This document shows, one piece after another, positions 33,822 to 45,445 of a stretch of 64,000 nt of DNA. Below the pieces are notes generated by a model. The model was not told the origin of the DNA, did no database searches, and saw only the letters and a program-made list of their open reading frames with translations. The DNA comes from an uncultured Paracoccaceae bacterium (GTDB taxonomy: Bacteria > Pseudomonadota > Alphaproteobacteria > Rhodobacterales > Rhodobacteraceae), in the NCBI GenBank assembly GCA_937924905.1, contig CALDUK010000005.1, positions 1-64,000 on the forward strand, given 5' to 3'. A program made the position numbers and the translations under genes. How positions within the stretch are numbered: the stretch's first letter is position 1; every line of letters starts with the position of its first letter.

Positions 33822-34858
33822 AGCGCTTGCTCGCTGATTTTAAGAAGACTTTTCATGGCGGTTGGGTTGCGGCCCAGTTCGTCAAACGCTTCGTTGATCT
33901 CTGCCAATGGCCGAATATCGGTGATCATGGCATCGGCATCAATCTCGCCCGCCGCGATTGAGGCGATTGCTTTTTCATAGTCTTCAGGTTCATAGACCCG
34001 CGCTCCAATCAGTTGAAGTTCGCGCCAGAAAAAGCGGAACAGATCAATCTGCGGCTTTTGCGCATGAATGGCCACCATGACGATCCGCGCCCGTGTTGCC
34101 CCGACCTCGGTCATCAGGTCGACGGCGGGTTGAACGCCCGAGACCTCAAAGATCACGTCGGCGCCCTTGTCGCCGGTTTTTTGCATGATCTCGGCCACCG
34201 GGTCTGTTTTGGTCGGGTTCATCGTGTCGAACCCCAGTTTGCTGGCAAGCGCCAGCCGGTTTTCATTGATCTCGGAGATTGTCACCTTTCCGCCCGCCGC
34301 CTTCGCGACCATGGCCACCAGCATGCCAATAGGGCCGCCGCCGATCACCAATACATCTTCGCCGGGTTTCAGTCCGGACAGGCGGACATCGTGGCAGGCG
34401 ACTGCCAATGGTTCGATCAGCGCCGCGTCGCGCAGGCTGACATTTTCCGGCACCCGGTGCAGGGTGAAGGCGGGCACATTCCAAAGCTGTTGCATGGCCC
34501 CCTGGGAATCGAGGCCGAGGAATTTCAGGTTGTGGCTGATATGGCTGTGACCGCGCTGGATGGCCGGATTGTCTTCGCCCGGATCAAGGGGACGAACCAC
34601 GACGCGGTCACCGATTGCCCAGCCATCGACCCCGTCGCCCAGGGCCGCAATCCTGCCGGACATTTCGTGGCCCAGTATGCGGCTGAACCCGATGCGCTGA
34701 TCCATGTGGCCCAAATATGCATGAAGATCCGTTCCGCAGATGCCGCAATAGGCGACTTCGATCTGGACTTCGCCCGCAGCAGGGGCTTCGGGGGCGATTT
34801 GCATCACTTCGAACGTTTTGTCGCCACGGTAAAATGCGGCGGTGATCTGATCAGTCAT
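33818..34858 (-). CDS. Zinc-type alcohol dehydrogenase without structural-zinc cysteines
   Basis: The 346-residue MDR-family dehydrogenase has the catalytic zinc ligands Cys41 (CGICGTDLH) and His64-Glu65 (GHE), and the NAD-binding [19 protein letters not shown]. The loop that normally carries four cysteines for structural zinc reads [27 protein letters not shown] and has none. In this operon it should oxidise a hydroxyl of a sugar acid or sugar (sorbitol/idonate dehydrogenase-like). It overlaps the MR dehydratase 2 gene by eight bases and the SDR gene by four, so the three are translationally coupled. Confidence 0.86.
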   Translation of the reverse strand: MTDQITAAFYRGDKTFEVMQIAPEAPAAGEVQIEVAYCGICGTDLHAYLGHMDQRIGFSRILGHEMSGRIAALGDGVDGWAIGDRVVVRPLDPGEDNPAIQRGHSHISHNLKFLGLDSQGAMQQLWNVPAFTLHRVPENVSLRDAALIEPLAVACHDVRLSGLKPGEDVLVIGGGPIGMLVAMVAKAAGGKVTISEINENRLALASKLGFDTMNPTKTDPVAEIMQKTGDKGADVIFEVSGVQPAVDLMTEVGATRARIVMVAIHAQKPQIDLFRFFWRELQLIGARVYEPEDYEKAIASIAAGEIDADAMITDIRPLAEINEAFDELGRNPTAMKSLLKISEQAL

Positions 34859-35954
34859 TGGCGGCTCCTTCGTGGGCGGCGTTCAGTTTGTCCCAGTCGA
34901 AGACAACGCCGATGCCCGGTGTGTCCGGTGCAATGGCAAGGTGGTCTTCAACCACAAGTGGGCGGGTGGTGTAGCGATCAATAGGGAAGCTGTGGACTTC
35001 CAGCCAGCCGGCATTTGATTGGGCTGAAACGAGGCTGACGTGCAGTTCCTGCATGCCGTGGCTGCATACGGGCAGGGCGTGTTGGCGCGCCAGTTCGGCC
35101 ACGCGCAGAAACCCGGTCACGCCCCCGCAATTGGACGCGTCTGGTTGCAGGAACGACAGATTTGCATCGGCGCAGGCATACTCGAATTCATGAATCGTAT
35201 GAAGGTTCTCGCCCATCGCCAGCGGCATGCCCGTGGCTTTGGCGATGCGGCCATACCCGTGATAGTCATCAGGGATCGTCGGCTCTTCGAACCAGAAGAT
35301 ATCGTACGGGGCCATGGCATGTGCCGCCTTGATCGCCTGATCAACGGACATGGCGTAATTGGCATCGACCATAAAGGTCACGTCGGGTCCGATCAGGTCG
35401 CGCACTGCTTTGATGCGGTTGATGTCTTTTTCCAGTGTTGGCTGGCCGATCTTGATTTTGACCGCGTTGAAGCCCCGGTCGAGATAGCCTTGGATTGATG
35501 TCAGCAATTTGGGCAAAGGGAAGTTCAGATCAATCCCGCCCGCATAAGCCTGGCACCGGTCGCTTGCGGCACCTGCCATCTTCCATAGCGGATCGGCCTG
35601 GGTTTTCCCGCGAATATCCCAAAGCGCGATATCGACGGCCGAGATGGCGAAACTGGCGATGCCGCCCCGGGCCACGTAATGCACATGCCATTGCATAGCG
35701 TCGTAAAGCGCGTCGATGGCGCTTGCGTCCTTGCCAAGCAGGAAGGGGGTCAGATCATGGTCGATCATCGCTTTGATCGCATGCCCGCCTTTGCCGCCTG
35801 TATAGGTATAGCCGGTGCCCATGGCCCCGTCCGAGGTCTGGATGGTGGTTGTGATCAGTTCGAAATGGGTGTGGTCACCATGCTTGGCGTCTGTCAGCAC
35901 CTCGTCCAACGGCACCTGAAATCGTCGCGTTTTCACGGCCTCGATCCGCGCCAT
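34851..35954 (-). CDS. Enolase-superfamily sugar-acid dehydratase/cycloisomerase (MR subgroup) 2
   Basis: The 367-residue protein has the MR-subgroup catalytic set: VKIKIG (Lys166, Lys168), VDANY (Asp197), FEEP (Glu223), GENLH (Glu249) and SHGMQE (His299). The segment [16 protein letters not shown] (22-37) plus [12 protein letters not shown] marks a subfamily that, as far as I recall, includes 3,6-anhydro-L-galactonate cycloisomerase; I could not check this, so the substrate is open. It is the first gene of the seven-gene operon and is divergent from the GntR regulator. It is not a close duplicate of the MR gene at 30637. Confidence 0.86.
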   Translation of the reverse strand: MARIEAVKTRRFQVPLDEVLTDAKHGDHTHFELITTTIQTSDGAMGTGYTYTGGKGGHAIKAMIDHDLTPFLLGKDASAIDALYDAMQWHVHYVARGGIASFAISAVDIALWDIRGKTQADPLWKMAGAASDRCQAYAGGIDLNFPLPKLLTSIQGYLDRGFNAVKIKIGQPTLEKDINRIKAVRDLIGPDVTFMVDANYAMSVDQAIKAAHAMAPYDIFWFEEPTIPDDYHGYGRIAKATGMPLAMGENLHTIHEFEYACADANLSFLQPDASNCGGVTGFLRVAELARQHALPVCSHGMQELHVSLVSAQSNAGWLEVHSFPIDRYTTRPLVVEDHLAIAPDTPGIGVVFDWDKLNAAHEGAAND

Positions 35955-36004
35955 GACAGGAAACCCTTTTCTGTGTCACGCTTGCCAGCCTGTGCGCGAC
36001 CTGT

Positions 36005-36019
36005 TTTGGTACGACCAAA
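36005..36019. promoter_or_regulatory. GntR/FadR-type operator between regulator and operon
   Basis: TTTGGT-ACG-ACCAAA is a perfect 6-bp inverted repeat fitting the FadR-subfamily core TGGT-N3-ACCA. It lies in the 76-base divergent space between the MR dehydratase 2 gene and the regulator gene, 12 bp before the regulator start, where it could control both directions. Confidence 0.7.
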
Positions 36020-36030
36020 GTGGAGCCGAA

Positions 36031-36732
36031 ATGTCAATTGAAAACGCTAATGCGGGCCGCGCCGCAGACGTTCTGTTTCGTACATTTGCGGATCAAATTC
36101 GCCTTGGTCAATTGAAAGAAGGCGAAGCGCTGCCGCCCGAGCGTGAGATCGTCGAACGTTATGGCGTCAGCCGAACCGTCGCACGCGAGGCGCTTCAGGC
36201 CCTTGCAAGCCGGGGTTTGATCGAAGCACGCCCGCGCCACCGTCCGATCGTCCGCCGCCCCAGCTATGAGGCTGCATTTGAAACGGTCGGGACGATGATC
36301 GGCCGTTTGATGGCCAAGGAAGAAGGGGTGCGTGCGCTTTTCGAGATGCGCGCTTTGATCGAGGTAGCGCTGGCGCGACAGGCGGCAAAAATGGCCACCA
36401 AAACGCAAGTGATCCAGCTGGAAAAGGCGCTGGAGGCGAACGCGCAAGCTATCGACGACAGTGCGGCGTTTTATGAAACAGACCGTGCTTTTCATGCTGT
36501 GTTCTACGAGATTCCCGGAAACCCGGCGCTTGAAGCGGCGCACAAAGGCTATGCAACTTGGCTTCACCCGCAATGGTCGATTATGCCGCGTCATCCACAA
36601 CGAAATAAGATCAACTATGAAGCGCATGCCGCTGTATTCAAATCGGTTCATAGTGGTGATGCAGATGCGGCCGAAGATGCCATGCGCGCCCATATGGACG
36701 CAGCCTGGAAACAGGTTTGCAAGACGTTTTAG
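36031..36732 (+). CDS. GntR-family regulator, FadR subfamily
   Basis: The 233-residue repressor has an N-terminal winged helix (about 10-75: RTFADQIRLGQLKEGEALPPEREIVERYGVSRTVAREALQALASRGLIEARPRHRP) and a C-terminal helical FCD domain (about 95-230) with the metal-ligand pattern of the subfamily (D-x(3)-H in DRAFHAVFYE, and a later H in YEAHAAVF). The effector is probably the sugar acid or a 2-keto-3-deoxy intermediate. ATG 36031 removes 26 unlikely residues. It faces the sugar-acid operon and shares an operator with it. Confidence 0.9.
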   Translation: MSIENANAGRAADVLFRTFADQIRLGQLKEGEALPPEREIVERYGVSRTVAREALQALASRGLIEARPRHRPIVRRPSYEAAFETVGTMIGRLMAKEEGVRALFEMRALIEVALARQAAKMATKTQVIQLEKALEANAQAIDDSAAFYETDRAFHAVFYEIPGNPALEAAHKGYATWLHPQWSIMPRHPQRNKINYEAHAAVFKSVHSGDADAAEDAMRAHMDAAWKQVCKTF

Positions 36733-36759
36733 GGCGCGGCGGTCAGGCCCGGTTGGTGG

Positions 36760-37905
36760 TCACCGCCCGCTCCAGATCCAGCCGCCGCCGAACACCCGCG
36801 TGCCGCTGGTTTCATAGAACACGCAGGCCTGGCCGGGCGAAACGCCTTCTTCGGCGGTATACAGGTCAACCACGGCTTCGGTGTCGGACAAGGGGCGAAC
36901 CGTGGCTTCGATCGGTGGGCGGGTCGAGCGGACCTTGACCGACATCTCCCACGCGTTGCGGGACACAAAAGGAACGTCGCCCAACCAATTGATTTCACGA
37001 ACAGGAATCGTTCTGACCGCCAAAAGCTCCTTTGGTCCGACAATGACCTGTTTCGTGTCCACATCCAGTTTGACGACATATAGCGGTTCGTCCAGCCCGC
37101 CGATGCCCAAACCTCGCCGTTGACCTATCGTGTAGTGGATCACGCCGGTGTGGCGCCCAAGAACGCGCCCATCGGCATGCACAATGTCGCCCGGCTCAGC
37201 CGCACCTGGCCGCAACTTTTCTATGACGCTGGCATAGTTGCCGTTCGGCACAAAGCAGATGTCTTGACTGTCGGGCTTATCGGCAATCTGAAGGCCGTGT
37301 TTCTCGGCCAAAGCGCGGGTTTCTTTTTTTGATGGCAAATGGCCAAGCGGGAACCGCAGGAAATCCAACTGCTCGGCTGTGGTCGAGAACAGAAAATAGG
37401 ATTGGTCACGGTTGGCGTCGCCAGCGACATGAAGTTCCGGGCCTATGTTGCCGATTTTGCGTTGAATATAATGGCCCGTGGCCATGCAATCGGCATCCAG
37501 TTCCCTGGCGGTTTGCAGCAGGTCTTTGAATTTGACGCGTTCGTTGCACCGGATGCAGGGCACTGGTGTGGCACCCGCCAGGTAACTGTCGGCAAATTCG
37601 TCGATGACGGCATCACGAAAGATGTTCTCGTAGTCGAGGACATAATGCGGAAATCCCATGTCTTCGGCCACACGGCGGGCATCGTGGATGTCCAGCCCGG
37701 CGCAGCACGCGCCTTTTTTGGCAAGGGCCGCCCCGTGATCATAGAGCTGAAGCGTGACGCCCACGACATCATAGCCTTGTTGGGCCAGCTCGGCGGCGAC
37801 AACCGAACTGTCCACGCCGCCGGACATGGCCACCACCACGCGGGTTTCCGAGGGTGGTTTCGGAAAGCCGAGAGAATTTAGACCGGTGGTGCGATCGAGG
37901 GCCAT
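36760..37905 (-). CDS. mnmA: tRNA-specific 2-thiouridylase MnmA
   Basis: This 381-residue enzyme adds sulfur to U34 of tRNA Lys, Glu and Gln. The PP-loop is [13 protein letters not shown] (26-38); the catalytic cysteines are in [11 protein letters not shown] (Cys117) and DSQDICFVP (about 218). [16 protein letters not shown] and the C-terminal beta domain (PGQACVFYE) complete the family pattern. It is a single gene convergent with the GntR regulator (27-base gap) and divergent from sciP. Confidence 0.95.
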   Translation of the reverse strand: MALDRTTGLNSLGFPKPPSETRVVVAMSGGVDSSVVAAELAQQGYDVVGVTLQLYDHGAALAKKGACCAGLDIHDARRVAEDMGFPHYVLDYENIFRDAVIDEFADSYLAGATPVPCIRCNERVKFKDLLQTARELDADCMATGHYIQRKIGNIGPELHVAGDANRDQSYFLFSTTAEQLDFLRFPLGHLPSKKETRALAEKHGLQIADKPDSQDICFVPNGNYASVIEKLRPGAAEPGDIVHADGRVLGRHTGVIHYTIGQRRGLGIGGLDEPLYVVKLDVDTKQVIVGPKELLAVRTIPVREINWLGDVPFVSRNAWEMSVKVRSTRPPIEATVRPLSDTEAVVDLYTAEEGVSPGQACVFYETSGTRVFGGGWIWSGR

Positions 37906-38036
37906 AGCATCCAGAACCTTGGGAAAAGTCTAGCGAAATATAGGAAAATTGAACGAAGGAACAAGCCGCCTTTTCACTTTCAATTAAGTCAGCTGTGTGA
38001 GTGTTCGGCTGACTGCTTAGGAAGGGGCCGTGGCCC

Positions 38037-38309
38037 ATGTATTTGAAAAAGGTAAACGGACCGCGCGCTGTGACTTTGCCTGATGGCAATGTGATGACGC
38101 GCGCCGATCTTCCCGACGCAAAGACGCGTCGATGGGTGGCCAGCCGGAAGGCCGCGGTGGTGCGGGCGATATCCTTTGGCTTGCTTGATGCGACAGAAGC
38201 GATGGAATTGTACGGGTTGTCCGAAGAAGAATTATCTGCCTGGCACGCAGCGGTTGAACAGCATGGTGAGACCGCGCTGAAGGCGACAACATTGCAACGC
38301 TATCGATAG
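38037..38309 (+). CDS. sciP: CtrA inhibitor SciP (DUF1153)
   Basis: A 90-residue helix-turn-helix protein that in Caulobacter binds CtrA at promoters and blocks its recruitment of RNA polymerase in G1. It opens MYLKKVNGPRAVTLPDGNVMTRADLP and continues TRRWVASRKAAVVRAISFGLLDATEAMELYGLSEEELSAW, the whole family core. Ribosome site AGGAAGGG precedes ATG 38037. It lies immediately upstream of ctrA in the same orientation (122-base gap), a suggestive regulator-target pairing; in Caulobacter the two genes are not adjacent. Confidence 0.93.
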   Translation: MYLKKVNGPRAVTLPDGNVMTRADLPDAKTRRWVASRKAAVVRAISFGLLDATEAMELYGLSEEELSAWHAAVEQHGETALKATTLQRYR

Positions 38310-38363
38310 GGGAGTGTCAAAATTATAGACAACCTAGGATTGTGTGATTACGATCTTTACGCA

Positions 38364-38382
38364 GTAACCGCCGATTAACCAT
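38364..38382 (+). promoter_or_regulatory. CtrA boxes in the ctrA promoter region
   Basis: GTAA-CCGCCGA-TTAA fits TTAA-N7-TTAA with one mismatch and runs into TTAACCAT, the classic CtrA half-site. The boxes lie 50-70 bp before the ctrA start, consistent with autoregulation. Another TTAA occurs at 38396. Confidence 0.65.
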
Positions 38383-38431
38383 TTGCGGTCATTTCTTAAA
38401 GCGCCAGTCATACTAACTGCGGAGATGTGAA

Positions 38432-39148
38432 ATGCGAGTGCTCTTGGTAGAAGACGACCCCACGACGTCCCGAAGCATCGAGTTGATGCTGACCCACGCC
38501 AATCTGAACGTCTATGCGACGGACCTGGGCGAAGAAGGGATCGATCTTGCCAAGCTTTACGACTATGACCTTATCCTGCTTGATCTCGATCTGCCCGACA
38601 TGGACGGGCATGAAGTGTTGCGCCAGCTGCGCATGGCGCGGGTCGAAACGCCGATTTTGATTTTGACCGGGTCAGATGACACCGAAAGCAAGATCAAGGG
38701 GTTTGGGTTTGGCGCAGATGATTATTTGACAAAACCATTCCATCGCGAAGAACTGGTGGCCCGCATCCACGCTATTATCCGCCGCTCGAAAGGCCATGCG
38801 CAATCAGTTATCAAGACGGGTAAAGTGTCGGTCAATCTGGATGCCAAAACCGTTGATGTCGATAACAAGACCGTGCATTTGACCGGCAAAGAATATCAGA
38901 TGCTGGAACTGCTTTCGCTGCGCAAGGGCACGACGCTGACGAAAGAGATGTTTTTGAACCATCTTTATGGCGGTATGGATGAACCTGAACTCAAGATCAT
39001 TGACGTCTTTATCTGCAAGCTTCGAAAAAAACTTTCGGTCGCGACGGATGGCGACAATTACATCGAAACCGTCTGGGGTCGTGGGTATGTTCTGCGCGAC
39101 CCCGAACCGCTGGTGCTGAACGACGCGCCTGCCCGCGCTACGGCATGA
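38432..39148 (+). CDS. ctrA: Cell-cycle response regulator CtrA
   Basis: A 238-residue OmpR-type regulator: receiver domain (1-115) with acidic pocket VEDD, phospho-acceptor Asp51 ([11 protein letters not shown]), and switch Lys in LTKPFHREE; winged-helix domain (about 125-230) with [32 protein letters not shown] and [14 protein letters not shown]. In Rhodobacterales CtrA controls motility, gene transfer agent, competence and cell-cycle output rather than being essential. The C-terminus ends APARATA; the terminal hydrophobic/Ala pattern resembles the proteolysis tag of Caulobacter CtrA. A stem-loop overlaps the stop codon. Confidence 0.97.
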   Translation: MRVLLVEDDPTTSRSIELMLTHANLNVYATDLGEEGIDLAKLYDYDLILLDLDLPDMDGHEVLRQLRMARVETPILILTGSDDTESKIKGFGFGADDYLTKPFHREELVARIHAIIRRSKGHAQSVIKTGKVSVNLDAKTVDVDNKTVHLTGKEYQMLELLSLRKGTTLTKEMFLNHLYGGMDEPELKIIDVFICKLRKKLSVATDGDNYIETVWGRGYVLRDPEPLVLNDAPARATA

Positions 39149-39178
39149 CGCAATCCGATCGGGCCGGGTGCGTCATGC
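39143..39178 (+). terminator. Stem-loop overlapping the ctrA stop codon
   Basis: GCATGACGCA / TGCGTCATGC is a perfect 10-bp stem with a 16-base GC-rich loop; its left arm includes the TGA of ctrA. It lacks a T run, so it may be a terminator or an mRNA 3'-end structure affecting decay. Confidence 0.6.
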
Positions 39179-39193
39179 AATGGACGACACTGA

Positions 39194-43512
<4,319 letters not shown>

Positions 43513-43519
43513 CACGAAA

Positions 43520-43554
43520 GTTCCATTTTGTTCGCAAATGTTCTTAAAAAGTTC
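43520..43554 (+). promoter_or_regulatory. SOS (LexA) box with four GTTC repeats
   Basis: GTTC occurs at 43520, 43530, 43540 and 43551. The last two form a perfect alphaproteobacterial LexA operator, GTTC-TTAAAAA-GTTC (43540-43554). The element overlaps the probable -35 (TTTACA, 43555-43560; -10-like AACAAT at 43579-43584), so LexA would block the promoter of the microprotein gene at 43641. The two extra repeats with 6-base gaps could allow weak secondary binding. Confidence 0.85.
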
Positions 43555-43640
43555 TTTACAGTGGTCAGAAAATTTGAGAACAATCCGCTAACAGAAGCAG
43601 CCGCCCGCTGCCTGATCCTCGGAAAGAAGGAACCATTGAG

Positions 43641-43760
43641 ATGCAGGACCTGAAAGAGACATTCGCGCGCAACGCGTCAACATTGCCTTATGACTTTGCG
43701 GCCGTGGCCGCCCTTGTGGTGATTGTGTTCACCGGCCTTTCATTGCCCAGCTTATTCTAA
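43641..43760 (+). CDS. SOS-controlled 39-residue membrane microprotein
   Basis: The ORF encodes 39 residues: a polar N-terminus (MQDLKETFARNASTLPYD) and one hydrophobic helix (about 19-38, FAAVAALVVIVFTGLSLPSL) ending in Phe. Ribosome site AAGAAGGAA lies about 10 bases before ATG 43641. A perfect LexA box sits 87 bp upstream over the promoter, and an intrinsic terminator follows at 43872, so this is an independent one-gene unit. Caulobacter SidA, a 29-residue single-span SOS protein that blocks division through FtsW, is the obvious functional analogue. Sequence similarity to SidA was not checked; the role is inference. Confidence 0.75.
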   Translation: MQDLKETFARNASTLPYDFAAVAALVVIVFTGLSLPSLF

Positions 43761-43871
43761 CTGCCTGCGGTCTGGATTGCCGGTCTTCGCATCGCCTGCC
43801 TGATGCTTCGATCTGTCCCTCGTGGTCCCTGTCCCGGACCCTGACCGGCCCATCGCCAGATACGCCACTTG

Positions 43872-43909
43872 CCGCCGCCATTCCTTGTGGGATGTGCGGC
43901 GGTTCTTTT
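43872..43909 (+). terminator. Intrinsic terminator after the SOS microprotein gene
   Basis: CCGCCGC pairs with GCGGCGG and CATTCC with GGGATG (one bulge, loop TTGT), followed by TTCTTTTG. It ends the SOS unit 112 bases after the stop and just before the convergent scaffold gene. Confidence 0.75.
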
Positions 43910-43920
43910 GTTGGTTTTGT

Positions 43921-44367
43921 TTATGCCGCTTCGGCTGCGGCAATGGCCATCGCTTCGACGGTAGCATCGAGCGCCAGCATGATGGAGGCATGTCTGTTTT
44001 TGAAATCACGCGCCGGCTTCAAAACCGCATACTCGCCAAAAGGGTCTGCTGGCACCGGGCCGTTGCCATTTAGCATAGCCGCCAACTGATCCCGCGCGGT
44101 TTCGATCTGGGTCAAACTGCACCCAATTGCGACAGCCCCCAAAACAGACGCAGCAGCCTGACCCAAAGCGCAGGCTTTCACGTCTTGACCAAAGCCTACG
44201 ATCCTGCCATCCCGCAACGCAACATCGACGGTTACGGTTGACCCGCAAAGCGGCGACCGCTTTTTGACGCTGGCATCCGGCGCCTCCAGCCGTTCGGACA
44301 GGGGAATGTCAGCGGCCAGTTCCAGAATACGGCCCGCATACAGCTTTTTAAGATCGGTTTCGGCCAT
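43921..44367 (-). CDS. NifU-like iron-sulfur scaffold protein
   Basis: The 148-residue protein has the NifU_N/IscU fold: CGSTVTVDV (Cys41) and CALGQAAASVLG (Cys66) hold two of the three cluster cysteines. At the place of the third Cys the sequence is KNRHASIML, i.e. His-Ala instead of a Cys, so it may bind a cluster or zinc differently or act as a variant scaffold. It is cytosolic. It is divergent from hisI (66 bases) and convergent with the SOS microprotein gene. Confidence 0.83.
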   Translation of the reverse strand: MAETDLKKLYAGRILELAADIPLSERLEAPDASVKKRSPLCGSTVTVDVALRDGRIVGFGQDVKACALGQAAASVLGAVAIGCSLTQIETARDQLAAMLNGNGPVPADPFGEYAVLKPARDFKNRHASIMLALDATVEAMAIAAAEAA

Positions 44368-44433
44368 ACGACTTTCCTTCCGTCCCGGCCCGTCTTACTT
44401 AGGGCCTTCCCGATACAATGGAAGGATTGGCCC

Positions 44434-44793
44434 ATGGCTTTTGATCCTGCAAGTCTCAAGTACAACGATCAAGGTCTTATCCCAGCGATTGCGCAGGACG
44501 AAACGGGCGATGTGTTGATGATGGCCTGGATGAACGCAAAGGCTGTCGAACGTACGCTGGAAACCGGCAGGGTCACCTATTGGTCGCGGTCGCGTGCGTC
44601 GTTCTGGGCAAAGGGTGAAACATCCGGCCACACCCAGGCGCTGGTTGATCTAAGGGTTGATTGCGATCGGGATTGTCTATTGCTGATTGTGCGCCAGACC
44701 GGCCCGGCCTGTCATACCAACCGGCGGTCCTGCTTTTATTCAGCGGTGCGAGACGGTGAAGAAGTTGAGCTGATGCGCCCAATGGACGGCTAG
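44434..44793 (+). CDS. hisI: Phosphoribosyl-AMP cyclohydrolase
   Basis: The 119-residue enzyme opens the adenine ring of phosphoribosyl-AMP in step 3 of histidine synthesis. It contains DVLMMAWMNAKAVERTLETGRVTYWSRSR, LWxKGETSG-type FWAKGETSGHTQ, the magnesium/zinc motif DLRVDCDRDCLLL and the zinc cysteines in ACHTNRRSCFY. It is a stand-alone HisI, not fused to HisE. Its 3' end overlaps the convergent methyltransferase gene by four bases. Confidence 0.96.
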   Translation: MAFDPASLKYNDQGLIPAIAQDETGDVLMMAWMNAKAVERTLETGRVTYWSRSRASFWAKGETSGHTQALVDLRVDCDRDCLLLIVRQTGPACHTNRRSCFYSAVRDGEEVELMRPMDG

Positions 44794-45404
44794 GATCTGC
44801 GCAGCACATAGACTGTGGATGACATGTTCTTTGCCGGCAAATGTGGCCCGTCCTCTTCGAACACAACTTCTATGTCCGGGGCCAGCGTGACGAAATCCAG
44901 ACGATCAGTATAGGCGCGGTCGGCCATTGTCGCTTCGTTGAACGAAAAGCCCAGCAGGCCGCCAGGTGCCATCGCACCAACCAGCAGGTCCAGCGTTTCG
45001 GGCGGGGCCGCGCCTAGACTGATCACACCACAGGCCGCGATGATCGGATAATCACCTGCGCCGATATGGCCCAAACTGCCCGGATCACTGGCCCAGACAG
45101 CGCGGTAGACACCCCGGGCTTCGGCCTGGCTCAGCATTTCAGGCGAAATATCGGTGCCATCAATGATCCCAAACCCCACAGTGCGCAAAGCCCGACCACC
45201 GAGCCCGGTGCCGCACCCATAGTCCAACACCGCTTTGTCTACATTGGCACCCGCCATTCTAAGTGCAAGCGCCAGCCGGGTGGGGGTGGCATAGCCCCAG
45301 TCAGTGACATCCTTGTCGTAGCTTTCGCTCCATTTGGCATAAAGGTCGCGCGTGTCTTCGACACTGCGCGAGGTCCAAAGCTGGGGGGGAGTTTCATCGC
45401 TCAT
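44790..45404 (-). CDS. Class I SAM-dependent methyltransferase
   Basis: A 204-residue Rossmann methyltransferase with motif I VLDYGCGTGLGGRAL (about 61-75) and the acidic motif II DGTDIS. The N-terminus (RDLYAKWSESYDKDVTDWGYATP) is typical of small-molecule or ubiquinone-type methyltransferases of unknown substrate. The methionine at 45404 is chosen over a TTG three codons earlier. It lies 41 bases downstream of trmFO on the same strand, perhaps co-transcribed. Confidence 0.82.
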   Translation of the reverse strand: MSDETPPQLWTSRSVEDTRDLYAKWSESYDKDVTDWGYATPTRLALALRMAGANVDKAVLDYGCGTGLGGRALRTVGFGIIDGTDISPEMLSQAEARGVYRAVWASDPGSLGHIGAGDYPIIAACGVISLGAAPPETLDLLVGAMAPGGLLGFSFNEATMADRAYTDRLDFVTLAPDIEVVFEEDGPHLPAKNMSSTVYVLRRS

Positions 45405-45445
45405 AAGGGCCAAGATACCGCGTTTTCGCGGCGCTGCAATCGCGC

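Noticed and set aside
36732-36760. Terminator search between the GntR gene and mnmA
   Set aside because: Only 27 bases separate the convergent genes and no stable stem was found.
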